Assembly: GCA_022316685.1 (NCBI GenBank) | Contig: JAKJHU010000181.1 | Span: forward strand, 186,001-250,000 | Reading direction: 5' to 3' | Source: Progne subis subis | Lineage: Eukaryota; Chordata; Aves; Passeriformes; Hirundinidae | DNA length: 64,000 nt | Shown here: positions 48,001 through 60,000 of the stretch, piece by piece | How the letters are laid out: every line of letters begins with the position of its first letter | Position numbering within the stretch: the stretch's first letter is position 1 | Notes under the pieces: generated by a model | Seen by the model: the letters and a program-made list of their open reading frames with translations, nothing else | Database searches by the model: none | What the model was told of the DNA's origin: nothing | Translations under genes and position numbers: made by a program

Positions 48001-51000
48001 TGGCAACGAGCCCTGGGCCCATGGGCACTCCTGGATCAGGGCGCTGCTCCTGGATCAGGGTGCTGCTCTGATCAGGGCGCTGCTCCTGGATCAGGGCGCT
48101 GCTCCTGGATCAGGGTGCTGCTCCTGGATCAGGGTGCTGCTCCTGGATCAGGGTGCTGCTCTGCTCCTGGATCAGGGCGCTGCTCCTGGATCAGGGCGCT
48201 GCTCCTGGATCAGGGTGCTGCTCCTGGATCAGGGCGCTGCTCCTGGATCAGGGCGCTGCTCCTGGATCAGGGTGCTGCTCCTGGATCAGGGTGCTGCTCC
48301 TGGATCAGGGCGCTGCTCCTGGATCAGGGTGCTGCTCCTGGATCAGGGTGCTGCTCTGATCAGGGCGCTGCTCCTGGATCAGGGTGCTGCTCCTGGATCA
48401 GGGCGCTGCTCCTGGATCAGGGCGCTGCTCCTGGATCAGGGTGCTGCTCCTGGATCAGGGTGCTGCTCTGATCAGGGCGCTGCTCCTGGATCAGGGCGCT
48501 GCTCCTGGATCAGGGTGCTGCTCCTGGATCAGGGCGCTGCTCTGATCAGGGTGCTGCTCTGATCAGGGTGCTGCTCTGATCAGAGCAGGGGCTGCAGGAC
48601 CAGCCCCAGGGGAAGCTGTGAGCCCAATCCTGGAGCTGGCTGTGCCTCTGCAGCCCAGGATTTCCCCCAGGAATTCTGCCCCAAGGCTGGAGAGCTCAGC
48701 AGGCTCTTGCTCCTCAGCTTCCTGCCCTTCTCTGAGATATTTTTTTTTCCTATTAAATAACACTGAGCTGTTTCTCTTCCTAAAATAGCACACACCACCA
48801 CACACACTGTTTGTTTTGTTTGAATTCCTTCCCCACAAAAGCAGCACAAACCCCACTGTAAACCTGACTCCACATCTCTACTCCATCACCGGGTTTATGC
48901 TTCAGATGGAAAACACTGAAGCAATTACAGATTCCCTGCACATCCAAAATCACAGAATCCTAGAATAGTTTGGGTGGGAAGGGACCTTAAAGCCCACCCA
49001 GTTCCACTCTTTGCCGTGGGCAGGAACACCTCCCACTGTCCCAGGCTGCTCCAAGCCGTGTCCAGCCTGGCCTTGGACACTTCCAGGGACCCAGGGGCAG
49101 CCACAGCTGCTCTGAGCAATCCTATCTGGCTGATGGGTGCACCTGGAACCACTGGGCTTTGGCTTCAGGCTGTAAATACAGAAGGTCTGAAACCAACACC
49201 TAAACCAGCAATTTGGGTTTTAACAGCCTTGCCAGGGACCCTATGGAGCAGACACAAGCCCAGGCCACAAGAAAGCATCTGGAGTTATGTTTAAGCCTAT
49301 TTCAAATATCATTTGTTGGTTTTTTTTTTTTTTTTTCTTTTTAACAGATAACTTGGATCCTTCCAGATCTCCTCCTAAGCACTTACCCCGATTAAGTCAT
49401 CCCCCAGGTGTCCCAGTCCTGCCCCAGCCCTGCTGCTCCTGCAGCACTGGTGCAAACGGCAAGGGCAGGTCCAACCCTGCAGCCTTGAGGCTGCCACAAA
49501 CACCTGATGATGCTTTCACTTCTAAAACACTAATAAAAGGTTTCCATGGGAACCTGCAGGAGCAGGAAGAAGATGGGAAATTACAGGTCAGCTCTAGCAC
49601 CGAAAGAAAAAGGATTATCCCTTTCCTTCAACCTCGCAAAGTTTCAAGGTAACACAGAAATGTTGATTCATCAGGGTGCATAAAGGCAGAAAATATGCCC
49701 CAGAGCAGCCATTTGTTGTGCAAAGAAATCACTTTTAGTCCTTCAATGGCAGCTCTGCTCTGAAACCACGTGAGGAGCTTCACCTCCGCTCTGCCTCCTG
49801 CACAGCCAAACCCATTCCAGGCCATTAAAAGCAACACAAGGTTCCCAGGAGAGAATGGCTTCCTGGGGCTGCTGTGGGGCTGGGGCTGGCTGGGAAGCTC
49901 CTGTCCCCCCTCTCTCCCTCCCTCTTCCCCCTCCCACCCCGCTCGGTCTCTCGGCCCTCGGTTCCCTCACACGCGGGTTTCCAGCTGCCAGCCAGATATG
50001 ACTCAACACCACACACACACAAGGAAACTTTTCCACCACTATTAACTTTCAGAGGAAATGGAAAAAGGAGAGAAAAACACATCAGTCATAAACGTACTTT
50101 GCCAAATGGTTCATGAGCAAGTGCAGCATCTGCCTGTTTTTCTCCGGGAGCCGATGGACGAGGCTGTGGATCTCCGACACCCTGGACTCCTGATTCTCCA
50201 GCTCTGCACGGGGAATAGAAGATCATTTATCTCCACATTAGGGGGTTGTTATGGGAAGAGGGCTAACACCGTCCCTGACAGACATCCCAGGGAGCTGCTC
50301 CATCCCACAGCCAGGCACTGCAGATACTCCCCACGGTGCTGCTCCTTCCTATCAGCTCCATCCAGCTGTTTCCAAAGGAAGACACTTCATGTGCTGACAC
50401 GAGCAGATGCCATGTGAACAGCATGACAAGCAGGGCAGGGCTGGCTGCAAGCAGAGCGCTCCCAGCCATGGGAATACGGGCTCATTCCCACCTTCAGTGT
50501 GCCCAGAGCAGGCCAGGCTGGAGCATCTGGTGCTGCTCAGGCTGCTTGGGTCCGTGGTGCCAAGTGGGAGCTGCTGGAGGAGGCCAGCACCGGAGGCACA
50601 TCCACTCCCAACCCACAGGCTGCCAATGGAAAATCCCCTGCTGCCAGCAAAGCCCCTTCCCCTGGGCAGTGAAGGGAACAGAGCCCAGACTCGTGGAGCA
50701 GCACCGAGCCCCTCAGACACCATGGTGCAGCTCAGCAGCAGCCGCTGGTCACAGCTCACGGTCAGGCCACCAGCCCTGCTCCTGGCACCGTCTGCGCTCC
50801 CTCCTCCTCCTCTGGGCACCCCCCAGCACCAGCCTGCCCCAGCTCCAGCCCTGCTCTGCTGGCCAGGACACAGCCAGGAGCACGGGGGGGTGGCAGCCAC
50901 TGGATCCTCTTTGGGAGCGGGGACACAAACGTCGACAAACTCACTCGCTGCTTTGATGAAGCTCCTCTGAAACTGGTACATCATGAGGGGCCCTGGGAGC

Positions 51001-54000
51001 ATCCTGGAAGATAAAAAGGAAACGGGCGTAAAACACATCTGAGGAGCACAGTCCACACTGAGAGAGCTTTGCCCCTACAATAAACTCAGCTCCATTTTGA
51101 AAAGAGCAGATTTAAGCAACACCAACCCCGATTAATTCCCCACATCAGAAGGAGTAAGTTCTATGCAAGGAGCTTTGATTTATTCGCCACTAAATTAATC
51201 TTTAATTTTAGCATTCCTTCAGTAACAGCTTCAGTGCATTACTGAGCCCACGATTTCCAAGTAAGTTTGAAAATAAATTAAAAAGATAAACAAGCCTCGT
51301 TGTAAAACTTTCCCAATCCCCATTCCCAATCCCCTCCCACTGCTGCATCCCTTCAGAGGGACACGCTGGTGCTGCCCACATTCCTCTTTGCTTTGCCAGC
51401 AGCTCAGACTCCGGGGCAAAGGTTGCCAATCATGCAAAATTCTGCGATTTTCTAGGCTGAGATCCACCAGGCTAATTACACTTATCATCCTAATTGGATT
51501 TAGGCTCTCTCTTGTGCTCCCTCGCTCTCTGAAACACAACCCAGCACACAACAGTCACTGAGAGCAAGGAGCTGCGGTCACAACAGGTAGAAGCACGTCG
51601 TGGATAATGAGATGCTGCTGCCTGCCAACACCCAATCCTTTGGGAAGATCCCCAGGATGATACTGGCTCGCCTGACACACCAAAATCATAACTACAGTAA
51701 AGCTCAGCACCAGGCCTGGAAAAGCTCTACAGCCCCTGCCCTTACACAGCACTGCCACGGTCTCAGAAGGTGGAAATCCACCAGGAAAAGCGCAGGGAAA
51801 AGCTTGAATCAAGGCAGGGGATCTAAGAATGAGCTTTTAAAATCGCGTTTGTATAATATGTGTGTCTGTCAGAGCTGAGTGTGCTCCCCAGATCCTACTC
51901 AAACATATCGGAAAGTCAGGGAAAAGCCAGAATAAACTCCTTAAGAGCAGTTCCTGCTCTGTTTCTATAAAAGTGCTGTTGTTAAGGGTCTGCAATAACG
52001 GGCAGTAAAATCCTGGGCCAGCACCAAACCCCTCCCGAAGCCAGGTGAGGCTTTTCTCCTTACCTCAGGTATGTTTTCAGTGCACTAGTAATGGTCTTGA
52101 TCTCCCACTCTGCACAGATCTCTGTGTCTGTCTCTGTGGCTGTCTTGGGATCTGTGGAAAATGACAGAAAAGCAGAAAATGAAGGAAACTGAAGACAATT
52201 CCAGCTCGTGCCAGCTCAGCTGTGTGCGGGGACCATCACATCCCATTTTATTTGCTGTTCCCAGCTCAGGACACGTCTGCAGGGGTGTGAGGGTCATCAC
52301 CCGGGACCGGCCAAAGTGACTGGCACGGGACGAGAGAAAGGGAAGGGATCCTCCATGCCGAGCAGGGACAGGGGCAGGGTGGCTTGGAGCGAGCCAGGAG
52401 ACACTTGGAGCGAGCACAGCAGCCTGAGGTGATCAGGGACAGCAGGGACAGCAGTGACAGCAGGGACAGCAGGGACAGCAGGGACAGCAGTGACAGCAGT
52501 GACAGCAGAGACAGCAGGGACAGCAGGGACAGCAGGGACAGCAGGGGCTGACAGCCAGGCACAGACACAAGGACCCCGGCACACAGGGACCCTCTGCCCC
52601 ACCATGGCCTCATCCTGCAGCCACCTCCCCACCCAGCTCCTGGCTGGCAATTACAGCTATGGTCACCTGCAGAGACACCTGCAGAGACACCTGCACTGTC
52701 ACCTGCATGGACACCTGCAGAGACACCTGCAGAGACACCTGCACTGTCACCTCCATGGACACCTGCATGGTCACCTGCAGAGACACCTGCATGGCCACCA
52801 CCAGGCCAGCGGGAAGTGGCTCAGGCACGGCACCGAGTCCCAGATGGTGACAGCTCTGAGCTGGGGCCAGGAGCACCAAGCTGAGGCCAGGAACACCAAA
52901 CCAAGGTCAGGAGCACCAAACCAAGGCCAGGAGCACCAAACCAAGGTCAGGAGCACCAAACCAAGGTCAGGAGCACCAAACCAAGGTCAGGAGCACCAAA
53001 CCGAGGCCAGGAGCACCAAACCAAGGTCAGGAGCACCAAACCAAGGCCAGGAGCACCAAACCAAGGTCAGGAGCACCAAGCCAAGGTCAGGAGCACCAAG
53101 CCAAGGTCAGGAGCACCAAACCAAGGTCAGGAGCACCAAACCAAGGTCAGGAGCACCAAGCCAAGGTCAGGAGCACCAAACCGAGGCCAGGAGCACCAAA
53201 CTGAGGCCACAGAAAAGCCAGGCATGGAAGCTGCCCGTGTGCTGATCTCTCCTGCCTGGATGCTGCCCCACCAATGCTCTTTCCTAACTCCATCCCGGAG
53301 ACTCAGGCAGGATCCTGCTCCCAGCACAGCCCCAGGGAAGCCCCCGTGGGGTCCCTGGCTGGGGTCCCACCAGTGCCTGGTGTCCCTGGGGAGCAGTGCT
53401 GGTGCCGGGGTGCCACAGCCACAGCTGCCGACACCATCTGCTCCCACGGGCTCAGCTCAGGGGGTTCTTGCCTTTTCACAGACACAAATAATGCACTTTT
53501 GAATTTTAAAGCCCCATGGAAGCACTGGGTGATTTTTAACCTACTTAAAAGAATGTCGTGAATAGAGTTCAGCCTTCCCTCAGGGCAAAGGGTTCATTTT
53601 AATTTAAAAAAAAAAAAAAAAAAATCAAGAGGAGCACTTGGAAAAGTAAACACGTGAGAAATTCATATTCGCACAAAGATCATGTGTCTCAGCAATCACA
53701 CAAATGACCTCCATCCTCCTGACTCAATGCCCAGCAAACTTCCTACAGCACTGCCTTTACAAGGAGAGAACTTTAATGGAGTCAAGATAAGTTCGGCACA
53801 GTAAAAAAAAAAAAAAAAAATCAACAAAACCCCCCAGAATCCAACTTTTTTTTTAGAAAAAAACTTTTTCACCAAAGTAGAACAAACAAGTCCAGACTGT
53901 GTGTCTTTGCAAAGGCTCCTCCAGCAGTTTCTAGGCAGGATCATGGAACACGAGGTGAAATTCCACAGTCAGTCCCATGAAAAGGCTCAGAGCAGTTAAT

Positions 54001-57000
54001 CAGGTCCCCTTGACCTTCAAATGTACGAGTTTGCAAGAAGTTGCCGCCGTGGGCTGCAGCTGCAGCATCCTTCTCCCACAAGGACACCCTTCCACAGGAG
54101 CTGGGGCCAGCGTGGAGCCAGGGGCTGGAAAAGCACCCACAGCCCACAGTCAGCATCGACCCTGCAGCTGCTTTTTGCTGCCAAGCCCTGATCTGACATC
54201 TCACAAATTTCTCCAGGCTGAGGGGAACAACCCGGGGAACCACCTCATCAGCCCGGTGTGATTATCATGGAGAGACTTCCAAAACAGCCTCGGGGAGGAT
54301 TCCTCCCAGAAGCGAGGGGCTGCAGGGAGCCCCACTCCCAGCCCTTATGGCCCACGTGGTAAAGCAGCAAGAGCAGATCAGAAAACCGATCTGGAACTCA
54401 TCTTCTGCACAGTTCAGACCTGCTGGGGCCCCACAGTGCCACAATAAACCCTCTCAGGGGAACTCCCACTGACGAAAGCTCGGTTATTTCTTGGGTTTTG
54501 TCCTCATTTTGATGGCACACGGAACCAGTGAATGCTGGGGGGATGATCTGCCCCCCACCAGCCCTGGGAGCACCCCCCACTGCCTCGCCCCACTCCAGAC
54601 CCCAACAAGATCTGCCCCGAAAGCCGAGCCACGGGCTGGGGCTGCCCCACGCCGAGCTCCTGCAGGGACACCTCTGCCAAAGCCCTTCCCAGCAGGGGCA
54701 CTGACACCAGCGCAGGGAAACTCGATCCCTTTGCCATTTAAACTGTATGTGAGGCAGCAACGCTGCCCACATTCATTTCTAAATATAAGGGAAACCTGAC
54801 AGTGGAAGCAGGGTTTGGCTGCTCCATTCACAGGAGCCCCGAGGGCAGCGAGAACAGATGGGGTTTGACAAGGGACACGTTTCCATGTGACACCACTTCA
54901 CAGACGGCCCAGACACCAGGGCTTGATGGAGATTTAATCCCCCACAATTTGGAGAAATTATGGAGTCACGGGTTTGCGAAGCATCCCAACGATTGACACC
55001 ACGGGGGATTCCCAAAGGGGTCCCGCTCCCAGCCCTGACCAGCCTCCAGCAGAGCTTCCAGCACCAACAGCCAACGAGGACACACCGGGACAAAGGAAAG
55101 GCACCAGCGATTTATCACCTCCTTATGAGACACGAGGGCAGCAGCTGAGCGGCTTCAGTGGCTGAGGAGATAATGGACGCTGGCTGGTGTCCAAAACTGA
55201 ATCCTCCCCAGCTCCGCAGAGCTCTTCACACAGGGCAGTTCTGCCATCTGTCACTGACACCGGGACAGACACAGGGACAGACACCGGGACAGAGACAGGG
55301 ACTGACACAGGGACAGACACCGGGACAGACACAGGGACAGACACCGGGACAGACACAGGGACAGACACAGGGACAGACACCGGGACAGACACCGGGACAG
55401 ACACAGGGACTGACACAGGGACAGACACAGGGACAGACACAGGGACAGACACAGGGACAGACACAGGGACTGACACAGGGACTGACACCGGGACAGACAC
55501 AGGGACTGACACCGGGACAGACACCGGGACAGAGACAGGGACAGACACAGGGACAGACACCGGGACAGACACAGGGACTGACACAGGGACAGACACAGGG
55601 ACTGACACAGGGACTGACACAGGGACTGACACCGGGACTGACACCGGGACAGACAGCAGGGACAGACACAGGGACTGACACAGGGACAGACACAGGGACA
55701 GACACAGGGACTGACACAGGGACAGACAGAGGGACAGACAGACACAGGGACAGGACACAGGGACAGACACAGGGACAGACACAGGGACAGACACAGGGAC
55801 ATGACACAGGGACTGACACAGGGACAGACACAGGGACAGACACAGGGACTGACACAGGGACAGACACCGAGGACTGACACAGGGACATGACACCAGGGAC
55901 ATGACACAGGGACAGACACAGGGACTGACACAGGGACTGACACAGGGACAGACACAGGGACTGACACAGGGACATGAAACACAGGGACAGGACACAGACA
56001 CAGGGACAGACACAGGGAAGACACCGGGACGACACCGGGACAGGACACCGGGACAGACACAGGGACAGACACTAGGACAGACACAGGGACAGACACCAGG
56101 GACTGACACAGGGACTGACACAGGGACTGACACAGGGACAGACACAGGGACTGACACAGGGACTGACACCGGGACAGACACCGGGACTGACACAGGGACT
56201 GACACAGGGACTGACACCGGGACTGACACCGGGACTGACACAGGGACTGACACAGGGACAGACACAGGGACTGACACCGGGACTGACACAGGGAAGACAC
56301 AGGGACAGACACAGGGACTGACACAGGGACTGACACCGGGACAGACACAGGGACTGACACAGGGACAGACACAGGGACTGACACCGAGACAGACACAGGG
56401 ACTGACACCGGGACAGACACCGGGACAGACACCGGGACTGACACAGGGACAGACACAGGGACAGACACAGGGACAGACACAGGGACTGACACAGGGACTG
56501 ACACCGGGACAGACACAGGGACTGACACCGAGACTGACACTTTTGTGACAGCAGAACGAGCTCTATGGCCCTGCCACCCACGGGTGTGGAGATGAGCATC
56601 ACCAGAGGACGGGGCTGTGGACCTGCCAGGACCTGCCTGTTTTTAGCAGCAGTGCTCCTGGATGGATTGTCATGATCCCCTCCCCGTGCCCACCGTGTGG
56701 GCTCCCCGCAGCCCTGGGGCACCTTCACACGTCCCCAGCCTGTGCCAAACTCCCCCAATGACAGCACCAGGCACCAGCTCTCCTGACTGCAGTGAACTTT
56801 CCAAATGCCACAGTAGAGATCCCCTGCATTTGGAGCTGTGCCCTTCTCCTCCAACCACCTGGATTATCCATTTTGCACAGGTTAATGCTGACCGCTGTAA
56901 TAGCCGCCATGGGCTTTGCTCACTGAACACCTTAGGTGGATAAAGAAGGAGGAATTGGAAAAAGAGAAGGAAAAGACATTGAATCACAACAGATAAAAAC

Positions 57001-60000
57001 TTTCTGCAAGAGGAAATATGCAGAGAAAGGAGCACTGGAGTTCTGTGAGGACAAGGAAAAGGATGTCATGTAGAAAAGGAAAGATAGTGAGTGAAGGGAA
57101 AGAAGAAGATGACCAGAAGATGACCATAAATGCCATGCCCTTCCCCCAAGGGATGCCACTATGTTCCGTAGGGCACTAACAAATTAGTAAGCATTTGTTT
57201 CCCTATTCCTGCAGCTATTTCATCCCTGGTTTTGCCAAGTCTGAGCTGCATCAGACAGGACTGGCCAAGGGCAGCTGCCCTGCTCCAGCCCAGCTCTGTT
57301 CTCTGCCACTGTTGTGTCTCAGGCATGTCTGGACAGATGGACAGACCAGTCCAGAGCTGCAGCTGTGGGATGGAAATGCTGCCTGTGAGGTCAGGGCTGA
57401 GATGGTTCTGGTCCACACAGCCAGAGCAAACCTCTGCAGTGCCAAGACCCAGGTGCTTGTCTCCACAAAGCATCCAGAACTGCAGGATCCAATGCCTCAG
57501 TCACGAGGGAAAGGCATGCTGGAAAACTCTGGGCAAGACTGAGATAAACAGGCACAGCAAAGTCCGTGGGGAAAGCAAGAACAGCCACGGGCAGCATGCA
57601 ACACCCAGGAGAAAATCATTTCAAAGGGTGCTGGGAACAAGGGGGCAGGTAGGAGATGAAAAGACAAAGCTTTCAGCTATTTCTTTGAAGATTTTGGGTT
57701 GCATTTGGGAAGGCTGCCAGAACTCAGAGCATGTGTGAGCAGGACACCAGTGACTGCAGCAGGACCTGAAGAAGCCAGGCCCTACACGAGTCCTACCTTC
57801 AGACCTGCTCAGCACCTCCAGCCTCGACCAGCACGTGGTCCTAAGGGCACAGTCACCACCGTTAGGGACCCCGACAAGAGCCTCTGCTCCTGCTTGGCAA
57901 GGCTTCAAAGCAGCACCATCCACTTGCCTTTAACAAAATCCCAGCTACTCACCCATTAAAATACTCAGCAGCTTTTGGACTCTGGAGTTCACCCCCACGA
58001 TCCTGTAGAGCCCCTGCTCATTGATCCCTAGGGAAAACAAGGAACTTATTAGCAGAAGGTCACAAGAGCTGCTAGGATTGCTTCCACTTCTTTGGCTTCT
58101 CAAGCAGCAAAGCCAATGAAACCTTCTCTCCAATCAAGTACATAGCTACAGATGTGGTAAAATTTGGGGTTGAAATCAAGGTTTTCACGTATCCTGTTCT
58201 ATTTCAATAGAAGTGTTACCCCCAGTTAGCTCAGGAATAAGGATCTAAGGACACTTTTCCACCTTCCCACAGCCACGGCAGCCCCATGCAGGAACTGCAC
58301 TTAACCAGGACTGTTTGGGAAAATTTTACAGCGTCAAGTTCTTCAGGCTGAGGTCTGAGTCTTTTGCATCTGAATTCCCCCTGCAGGGCCGGGACAACCC
58401 CACCTGTAATCAAGGAGACTCACGCGAGGTTTTGGGGACGAAATTGGCAGCATTCCTGCAGGAAGGATGCTGAAATGCACACCCCCTTCGGTCCTGTCCC
58501 CCCTTTTGCACACCCAGGGTGTTATTTCCTCCCTCTGCCCCAGGTTTGTGGATCCCTGCCATGGGTCAAACACTTCTTGGCATTGGCCCGAACACGGGAC
58601 GGGTTCGTGTCACGTGGGTCCGGGGCTCAGGAATCATCCTGTCCATGGAAAGGGCAGGAAAGCAACTGCTCCACTGCCAAGAGCTGCCCCAGAGCAAGCC
58701 CAGCCCGAGAGCTGCCCTACCTCTCGTTTCCACAGCGTGGATGCACTTCTTGATGATGCTGAAGCCGATGCTGTCCAGCTGGGCGGCTGCAGGGGAAGGG
58801 CAGGGAGCAGGGGTGAACAGCTGGCAGGGCAGCGCCTCACAGGGAGCACCAGGCTCCTCCTGAATCCCTGCCAGCCCAGCAATGCACCACTGCCCAGACG
58901 AGGAGGACATAAACGAGGGCAGAGAAACACGGGCACAGCAGTTTGTACAGCAGGGCAAACAGACACTGATCAGCGTTGCGGCCTCCACATCCCTCTGAAG
59001 CAGGCCTGCCCTGGGCTCTGCCAGGCATCCACCAGTGCAGATGGACAAAAATTAATTTAGGGTCGAGGTGAGATAACCCAAATTTGTCTGGAAAGTTGAC
59101 GGCGGTTTCTTGGAAAGAAATGAAATCGTACATTTTGGCACAACGAATCCTTGGAAATGGCTCACGAGGTGTCCTGCCTCTGCCCGAGAGCGAGAGCTAA
59201 AACATGAGTTAATGGGATGTACAACTCAGCTCACTTGTGCCAATGCAGGTTTTCACCTTCTAAGTTAAGGAATTACTAATACAGGGACCCAGACAGCTGC
59301 TGGAAGAATTCATCCCACCAAGATCTTTCCACCAGTGCCTGGAAAGCGCTGCCCACAGCCAGCTATTTGTTATGGAAAACCAGCTCCTCCCTACAGAAAG
59401 GTTTGGAAAACCTTGCACAGGGCAGGAGCCCCTCAGAGAAGGGTGGGCAGAGGAACCCTGAGCTCCAGACCCTAGGGAACGCCACGGCTGAGAGGCACAA
59501 GGCTGTGTGCAGGGCAGGGCTGGCAGTGCCCTCAGCAAGGCACGTGCAGTGCCCTCCTTTGCACTCCCCTGGCTCCCCATCCACGGCTGCTCCGTGGGCA
59601 GCTGCCAGCTCACGCTCACACGGAGCAGCCCCTTCCTAATCCCTGGCTTTGACTCCTCTGCTGGGGGTGGGTTTTGCCTGGTGAATGGCACGAGGGCCCA
59701 AACACTGCGAAGGAAAACAGCTCTATTGTGTTCTTCTGGGCAGGCAGGCTGCAGGGCCGAGCCAACACGAGCTGCGGGGTGCCCGTGCCACGGGACGTGA
59801 GGAGAATCCAGAAGCTGCAGGGCCCTTTGCTGGGCACCCTCAGGGCTCCCAGTGTGGGTGCAGCACAAACCCAACGTGCCATCCATCAGCAGGGCACAGC
59901 TGCCATTCCCAGCCCGCTGATGAACACAAGGGTACCCGAGGAGCTCAAAACCGTGGTGTGGAAACTCTCTTGCTCCAGCAGCTCTGCTCAGTCCTGGCTG

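Larger units (their letters stand above)
37395..50097 (-). other. ARHGAP26: ARHGAP26 long intron (12.7 kb)
   Basis: Contains CR1 fragments (41425, 42555, 44330, 45475, 47083, 48945), a GACA microsatellite and the 19-bp minisatellite at 48029. The AT-rich stretch 39240-39620, with several TAAT/ATTA motifs, looks like possible conserved non-coding sequence, but this cannot be tested here. No nested gene seen. Confidence 0.85.
52152..57952 (-). other. ARHGAP26: ARHGAP26 intron rich in minisatellites (5.8 kb)
   Basis: Four distinct tandem arrays (52432, 52661, 52861, 55254), together about 1.9 kb or a third of the intron, plus poly(A) runs at 53606 and 53803. No CR1 copy was recognised. Remaining sequence is unique. 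Confidence 0.92.

Noticed and set aside
47743..48562. 242- and 265-residue plus-strand open frames
   Set aside because: They are generated by the 19-bp minisatellite and carry no domain.
52861..53210. Regularly spaced 20-bp direct repeats that could suggest a CRISPR-like array
   Set aside because: There are no unique spacers between repeats, and the host is a vertebrate genome; it is a minisatellite.
53600..53830. Two poly(A) runs considered as tails of processed pseudogenes
   Set aside because: No upstream gene-like sequence and no target-site duplications could be identified by eye.
55123..56548. Open frames of 388, 429, 260, 239 and 215 residues across the 12-bp array
   Set aside because: The period is a multiple of three and lacks stops, so all frames stay open on both strands; composition is purely repetitive and the span is intronic to ARHGAP26.
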